Positions 57,201 to 64,000 of a stretch of DNA of 64,000 bases are shown here, in pieces. Source of the DNA: Polyporus tsugae (Eukaryota; Basidiomycota; Agaricomycetes; Polyporales; Polyporaceae); assembly GCA_024305745.1 (NCBI GenBank), contig JAHRBS010000012.1, positions 2,237,001-2,301,000 on the forward strand, read 5' to 3'. The position numbers and the translations under genes are program-made. How positions within the stretch are numbered: the stretch's first letter is position 1; each line of letters begins with the position of its first letter. The notes under the pieces were generated by a model. The model made no database searches. It was not told the DNA's origin and saw nothing but the letters and a program-made list of their open reading frames with translations.

Positions 57201-60200
57201 GGGTAGCCTTCGCCTCCTGATCACGAGCCTTCTTCTCCTTGACACGGATAGCGAGCTCCTCGTTGGCCTTCTCACGAGCGAGATCTTCGGCCTCGGTCGT
57301 CAGCCGGGTCTTGGCCTTCTCGAGGGAGCGAATGTAGGCCGCCTGCTTCTGAAGCTCGACTTGAGCTTCGGCGAGCTGGCGGTCGGTGACGCGCTTCGCC
57401 TCCTCCAAGACATGGACGTGTTCGACAATGGTCTTGTCCTGCTTCGCCTCGAGCTGTTTGACTTCCCACTCGCGTGTCTTCAAGTCCTTGAGCACTTGAT
57501 TCATTTCCTTCTCGAACTTGAGGTTGATGTCCTTGAGTCGGTTCGCCTCCGCCTTGTGTTTCGACGCGGTTTCCTCCATCTTCGTCCGCTTGGCAGTCTC
57601 TGCATCGAGTTGCTTCTTGAGGGTCTCGACCTGACGGTCAAGAGCGGCCTTATCGCGTTCGAGTTGGAGCGCAGCGTCCTCAAAGTCCGCGTATCTAGAC
57701 TGGGTGCTGGCGAGGTGACGTTCCAGACTCTATGGAAATAAAACAAAACGTGAGATCTCCACCTGAACATTAGCTGCGATACTGCTAACCTCTTTCGCCT
57801 TCTGGACCTCAGCAAGTTGATTGTCGGTATCGATCGCACGGGAACGAACAGACTGGAGCTCGGACTCGATCGAACGCTTAGACTTCTCAGCCTCGACGAG
57901 TGCAGCCTCCGTCTTCTTGAGCTGAGTGCGACCAACTTGTTCGCGGTCTGAGAGAGACTGGTGGCTGGACTGAATGTTCTTGTGCTCGCGAGTGATCGTC
58001 TCGAGATCAACCTTGAGCTTGTTCTGCGTCTCAACCGCGACCCTCCGGCTCTCAGTCAGATCCGCAGACAGCTTGGACACCTGTGAACGGAGGTCCGCGA
58101 GTTCCTCCTCCTTGCTCTTCACGACCTCGCTGCGACGAGTCTCTTCGGTGACCTTCGCCTCGAGGAGAGCGCGGAGCTCGTCGAGCTCAGCCTGGAGTTT
58201 GACCTGGGCGCTGGCATTGCGCTGTTTGTCCTTGCGTTCGGAGTCGAGCTCAGCCGTCAGCGTATCGATCGTCGCCTGGAGTTCGGCGATCTCTCTCAGG
58301 AGCGCGTCACGGTCAGCCTTGAACTTGTCAAGTTCGGCGGAGAGTTTGTCTGCCTGTTGCTCCTTGCCCTTGATCATGTTGGAATAGTCAGTGGCGGTAC
58401 GAGCCATTTCTGCGAGCTGCTCCTTGAGCTGGCGGGTATCTTTCTCCAGCGAATCGGCCTTCTCGCGCAGAGCGTCCCTGTTGTATAGATGTCCATTATT
58501 AGCGAGCACGCATAGGGCCTGCGATGACCACCAACTTGTTACGTTGCTCCACAGACAGCTTGCTATCCAGATCGGACATCGTCGATTCCATCCGCTCCTT
58601 CGCGCGTCCCAGATCTTCATCGCGTTGCGATAGCAGGTTCTTGAGCTCCTCGCTCTGCTTCTCCAGCAGCTCCTTCTCCGCCGCGAGGATATCAAGCTCC
58701 TCCTGCGCCTCGTCGAGATCCTTGTTGAGCTTCGCCTCGCGCTCGACCCAGTCGTTCTGCTCGCTTTCAAGCCGCACAAGATGTTCCGCAGCCTGGCCGA
58801 ACGCCTCCTGGAGGGTCTTGTGCTTCTCCTCGCTCTCTTTCTGCAACTTCAGTGCGCGATCGAGCTGGGAGTCGAGGGTGTCAAGGTCCGCTTGTAGAGC
58901 GAGGATCTCGTCCTCGAGCTCGACTTCGTGCTTCTTCGTGCGCTCAAGAAGCGAGTCCTTGTCGACACCAACGGCGCGTTCGGCCTCGAGATCCTCCTCG
59001 ATCTTGCGTTTCTCGGACTCTAGACGCATCTTGAGACTCTCGAGAGCTTCCCGTTCACGTTGGTCTCGCTCCGCGCGCTCCTTCGCGAGGATGAGCTCAG
59101 CCTCCTTCCTCCGGAGCTCCTCATCGTTCCGCGTAGCAGCCAGGAGAGGCCGGACCTAAAAGATATATGCATTGAGGAACTAAAACATATACAGGGATGC
59201 CTCCTATTCACCTTGGTGTAGAGGTTCCACCACGGCCAATCGCGGAGTTCACCGTAAATTCTCGCGTTCCGCTGGATCGTCCGGATAGCGACCGCACGGT
59301 TGAGAATCTTCTTCATCTGCCTCCGCGCCGTGAACATCCGCGCGACGGCCTGCAGCCTCGAGAACAAGTCGAAAAGCAACGCGTCCCTCCGCTCCTCGAG
59401 CTCGGCGAGCACGCCCGCCTTGAAGAAGATCTTGGATGTGCCGATGCGGAAGATAGACTTGTCCAGCTCGAGAGCATCGACCATGCGCAGGCACGCCTTG
59501 CGCCCGTCCATGTATCCAGGGGGGATGATGCTGGGAGTAAGGACCTCGTACCGCTGGCGGAACTCGACGAACGGCAAGCGGTTGGGGTACCCGAGACGTG
59601 CAATACGGATACCCTCGAGTACACCGTTGCAGCGCAGTTGGTCGAGCACAAGCGGGACGTCGACGCGCCCAGGTTTCTTGTGGGTGTTTGGCACAATGCA
59701 CCTGACGAAATGGGGCTGCGTCCCTTGAAGCTGCGTCATGAGGACCGAGAGCTGCTCCTTGTGACGCTGGCCGACTGTGCGGAATGCGCCCTTTTTGGTA
59801 ATACGCTTCTTTCCGATGGTCACGGCGTGGAGGGCATTGCCTGTGGACAGTGGGATGTCGCTAAACTCGGCGAAGAGGGAGGCAATGTAGTGCTCAGTAG
59901 AGCCCGCAAGGACGCGCGTCAGGTTGTCGTTAAGGGGGTCCTTGTTCTTCTCTAGCCAGCCGTCGGTCCGGTACTCGACCCGTCCAGCGTAATGATGCAC
60001 AATGAAGCCCTGCTCGAACCGCGCCTGCTCGTATTTGAACGTGCCGGAGTGTGGCTCCTCCCCAGATTGCGGTTCGGCAGCCCAGATCGCATGGAGCTTG
60101 TTCGTGAAGGTGCGATCCGTGGCCTTCGGCATAATACACTCTTCGTCGAGTAGGCTAAGGATACCTATAGTCGCACCGCTGCATTCTATGAGGTCAATGG

Positions 60201-62156
60201 TAGGCTGGAGATCCAAACCAAAGTTGACGTAGTCCCATTCGATGCCTTCGCGTGCATACTCCTCCTGCTCTAGGACGAACATGTGATAGTTGAAGAACTG
60301 CTGGAGCTTCTCGTTTGTGTAGTTGATGAGAAGCTGTTCATAGCCGTTGACGTCAAAGATCTCGAATCCGGCGATATCAAGGACGCCAATGAACGTAGAC
60401 TTGGACGAGGGGCGGTCCAGAGCGCGGTTGATACGGTCAACAAGCATCCCGAACGACTTTTCGTACAGAGTCTTACAGAGGGCGGCAAGTTCCTCGAGAG
60501 CCTGCTGGCGCGTGCGCGCCTGCGTAACCCATTCGCGGCCCGCAAGCAAACGAGGTCGCAGAACGGCCTTCGTGAATTCGGACAACGGAAGACCAAGCAG
60601 ATGGCAGACCCGCTCTGCCTGGGATGGATCGGGCATGGTGGCGTCATCGGAGCGTGTCGCCGCAATGACGATGTTGCCGATGTGCAGGACAGCAGCTACG
60701 ACACGGAAGAGGTCAAGCTGCTCTGCGGGGGTGAACCCGACTGTGTCAAGGGCGGCCTGATATGTGCGACGTCAGGTCTTACACTGTCCTAGCAGGAGAT
60801 TGTACTTACTTTGAGGAGATTCCACTCCTCCCTGTCATCGATACCATCGACCTCCCGTCTGCTCTTGTTGAGATACTCATAGTCCTCCACATCGCCATCC
60901 AGCAGTAATGTCTCTGAACCATCATCAACACCATGCTTCACCGGATGATCAACTCTAATTACCTTTAAGACTACCACCACCCTCCATGAGCTGGTAGAAC
61001 ACATGGAAGCTGCGTTCTGCTTCACTCCGCACAACGACTCGGCTCTTCTCGAGAAGATACCAATCAATGTTGGCACCGGCGATGCTACCATCTGGCGAGA
61101 AGCTGATGCGAATGAACTTTCCAAACCGACTCGAATTGTTGTTCCGCTGCGTCTGAGCGTTACCGAACGCTTCTAGGATAGGGTTGGCCTGAAGGATCTG
61201 CCTCTCGAGCAAGCCGAGACGGCCCTTGGAGGTTAGGCCGCCAAAACCGGAACCGGGGCCACTAACGGAAGTGCCTTTGGTGTGTTTGCGCAATGAACTA
61301 CTGCGTGGAAGGCCGAGTGAAGGGACGACGGAGGCAAAAGTCGGACTGGACAGCGATGGGGATTGGGAATGAGAGGGAGTTAATGAGGGTGCGTGTGCGT
61401 CGGTAGCGATTGCGGCGAGGTATTGGATGACCTTCTTGGTACTCTCGGTCTTACCGGCACCAGACTCGCCACTAGGAATGGGATCAGGGGACGACCGTGC
61501 GGGAAGAAGAGATAACGGACGTGATTAGGATACTCTGGTTCTCTCTCTCCTCTCCCATATTGATCCATGCGCGTTCGGCGACTGCGAAGATATGAGGGGG
61601 ATTCTCGTCGCGACGCTTGCCACGGTATTGGTGGACGATAGCATCGGAGTAGAGGGGTAATGACTGGTATGGATTTACAGCAACCAAAAAGAGACCGGAG
61701 TATGTCTAAAGGGGATGGAGGAGTGAGAAGAGAGGGATAACGGGAATGGATGAATATGGATGTAGGGGATGCTCACGTAGATGGCTCCGGAGCCATATCG
61801 CAAACGGAGGTTGTGTACGACGCTGGCCTCGTTGAGGAAGGTGAGATCAGCAATGTCATCGACTCTGTCGAATTTGGGTGGATTCATCTTGGACAAGGCG
61901 TAGAGGGGAACCTTGCGGATCTAATGTAGCAAGAACGTTGGGCCATTGGGGTCGAGGAGGGTTATGGAGAGAAACGGACCTCGCCACCAGAGGCCATTAC
62001 GACCTCGCCGATATCGTCTTTCTCCTTAACGACCCAACCTGCGAGGTAGCCATCTTTGTCGTCGGGAACCCAAACCCACTTCTTCTCGTTGAATTCTGCC
62101 TGTGCGGCAGCAGCTCGTGCGGCCTCTGCGCTCTGAGAGGGTCTTGGAGCGGGCAT
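54232..62156 (-). CDS. MYO2: Class II (conventional) myosin heavy chain
   Basis: ATG at 62156 ([20 protein letters not shown]), TGA at 54232-54234 (ends SPVSSPRKQ). The SH3-like N-domain has [19 protein letters not shown]. The motor follows: [19 protein letters not shown], the P-loop [13 protein letters not shown] (about 61440-61475), switch [14 protein letters not shown], switch [22 protein letters not shown], the actin-binding [15 protein letters not shown] and the SH1 region [21 protein letters not shown] single clear IQ segment ([20 protein letters not shown]) leads to the rod, a long heptad coiled coil from about 59150 to 54300 that makes class II filaments. Size is about 2,300 residues with some 15 introns. 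A Ser-rich insertion ([14 protein letters not shown], then [11 protein letters not shown]) lies in loop 1 after the P-loop helix. Its known role is the cytokinetic actomyosin ring. The coding sequence appears intact. Confidence 0.95.
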
Positions 62157-64000
62157 AGTAGAATGCCCGTACCTAGAAGCGATGAGAGCGGGAGAGGGAA
62201 AGAGAGAGGGCAGGGAAAGGTGGTCGGAGAGTCGAACAACGCGTCGGACACAACGAGTTGGATGGACTCGGACCACGGTCCATTCTCGGAGTTCCGGGGG
62301 ACGCGTCGCAGGCTGCCCGATTAGGAATACTAAGCGCCCGTTGGCTCGTCGTCTCAACCGCGTTTCGACGTCTCTTCCCCCCCGCTTTCCAGCCTTCTCG
62401 AGATGCTTTTCCACCCCTCATATCGACTGTGCCGACTCCCTGTCGACGGCGACGTCCCTATTCACCGCGCCAAACTTCAAGTTTTACCCAGGCTTTTCGG
62501 TGAGATCGAAACTTTGCTGGGTCGCTCTGCATATCCGGCTTCCCACATGGTTACTACGACAAATACGTACTTTGCCCTAGAAGCCAAGTCAGCCCATCAA
62601 GGAGGAGATAGCTGACTCCCATGATTGGTCAGTCACCCACCTAGTAGTGTTTCCGTGCTGACCGCTATCCACAGGCTGGCCTCTGCGCATGCGCTCTCCT
62701 GCGCGCCTTTGGCAGCCCAAGAATTTATCAACAATTTTACCCAAGGGTGCAAACGATTCTCCAGGGTGGACAAATATGGCCAAGATTCGGTTTCATGATT
62801 TGGAATGCTTACGGCGAACCAGCTCCTAGATTGGGCCAAGCTTCATAGGCCTATATCTGTTTCCAGCAGGTCTTCGTAACAATACCTCAGCCACACTTCA
62901 GGTAGGGGACACACAGTTGTACCCCGTCCAACTCCTTATTCATCTCCTCCCCTCCCCAGATCCCGCTAGACCTGAGACGAGAAACGGTGCATCTTCGGCA
63001 TCTGCATCGCGATGCAGACGGGCATCAGCAAAAGTCCGAATCGTGGGTGACGCTCAGGATATGATGGGTCGCCCGTGGCTGCTCATTGAAGCTCGTGGGC
63101 CCTTGGGAGCGTGCCATTATCGGGTAAGGGGCCACACGCTCGCGCGCGCAGACGAACGTCCGGGCGCGCATCCAGGCGCTTCGCATCTCTCTTCACATCC
63201 CCACAGCGCATATTGTTTGAGGCAGCGGGAGGTTCGCAACCGGAACGAAGTGCCTCGCTGCAATGACGGCCCTCCAATTCTGCATCCATAGATGTGCACC
63301 GATCAAGACGATTGCGATGAGCTATGGTGGGCGATGATCTTGGTCCTGGAGATCACCCTCGATGGGATCCGTGAGTTGTGCCGTATAACGGCGGGTGGGC
63401 TGTATCGAGCTATTCGGGGTGATGCAGTAGATACGGACTGACACGCATACCTCTAACTCTGCAGTGTATATTATTGACTGTGATCGACATCTCATTTTGT
63501 ACTGCGGATACACGGGACAAGGCACGAAAGCCGCCACCACAGTAGCCATCGCAGCGGCTGCCTACTCTCAATAACCTCAACCCCAATCCTGACGGACCTG
63601 CAAAGGGGAAGTTCCAAGACATACTATTTTATGCTCCACCGTGAGAGTGTGACGGTGCGTACCGATATCTTAAGGTTTGTCCACAGTAGTCGCGATTCTG
63701 ACCAGTCTACCTACACAGCATCGTCAAATGCACTCTTGAAAAACATGGAGGTCGGCCTACATGCGGGCGGCTGGCTTCAGCCGTTGCTGCCTGCGCCTTG
63801 TGAATGGTAGCGCCTCTTCACTGGCGACTACGCTTGATGTACATGGTAAGATCTAGCGGCGAAATGGCTGCAAACATCGTCGCAGTTTCTGTACAGGGGG
63901 CAACGTCAAAGCAGACGAACAGCATTCCAGTTTGGTTCCAGAACTCACCGCCGGCCCGCGGCGTTGCGTCTCTTCGCTTGGAATGCTCCCTTCACCCCTT
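62157..64000. other. Upstream of myosin gene, no further gene supported
   Basis: About 1.8 kb. The first 400 bp would be the myosin promoter and 5' UTR (CT-rich on the minus strand). Further open frames reach 132 codons but overlap on both strands and show no motif, exon structure or membrane segment. No repeat, tRNA or mobile-element end was recognised. Confidence 0.5.

Noticed and set aside
57103..57741. 212-codon plus-strand Leu-rich frame in the myosin rod
   Set aside because: Antisense of heptad coiled-coil coding sequence, which commonly gives long Leu-rich mirror frames.

Overview
The window looks like nuclear DNA of an agaricomycete (mushroom-forming) basidiomycete. The genes are split by many introns of about 45-65 bp with GTNNGT donors and CTNAY branch sites. 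The gene families are also typical of that group: DUF6534 membrane protein, GMC oxidoreductase, ARG5,6 fusion, KDZ transposase, agaricomycete-type Helitron. Species cannot be named from the sequence.

The window has two compartments. Positions 1 to about 33.4 kb are a graveyard of mobile elements and broken lineage-specific genes. In order they hold: a 5'-truncated gene of unknown function with a weak dioxygenase-like look (2-761); a 58-codon ORF; a minus-strand gene with one stop; copy A of an intron-rich basic/RG-rich gene family, cut at codon level by a Copia LTR; a nearly intact Copia element on the minus strand (3974-9740) joined head-to-head to the 3' end of a second Copia (9741-10793); a decayed KDZ transposase (10794-13401); arrays of a GTAACAATC-like motif; a dead chromodomain Gypsy element (14101-20554, TSD ATAAT) that contains an oppositely oriented solo LTR of its own family (TSD TTGCT); copy B of the RG-rich family (about 20.76-24.37 kb); an F-box/nucleotidyltransferase-like pseudogene; and a Helitron (about 27.1-33.0 kb) in which the expected helicase is missing and a USP-like cysteine-protease domain follows the Rep region in the same frame.

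From about 33.8 to 62.2 kb the sequence is gene-dense and GC-richer, with conserved housekeeping genes: SPX-RING protein (-), DUF2358 protein (+), NEDD8-E1 regulatory subunit (-), ARG5,6 bifunctional arginine-biosynthesis precursor (+), a proline/serine-rich protein of unknown function (-), GMC oxidoreductase (-), DUF6534 membrane protein (+), ribosomal protein eL38 (-) and a class II myosin heavy chain (-). Two pairs are divergent with short shared promoters (102 bp and 224 bp). The second carries a perfect TGAGTCA Gcn4/CPC1-type site 69 bp before the ARG5,6 start. The last 1.8 kb shows no gene I can support.

The genes do not form one pathway. The main points of interest are the element architecture (half-tRNA primer site of the Copia, recombined Copia pair, nested Gypsy, helicase-less Helitron with a peptidase) and the two copies of the intron-rich family. 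All exon structures were read by eye and should be treated as models.
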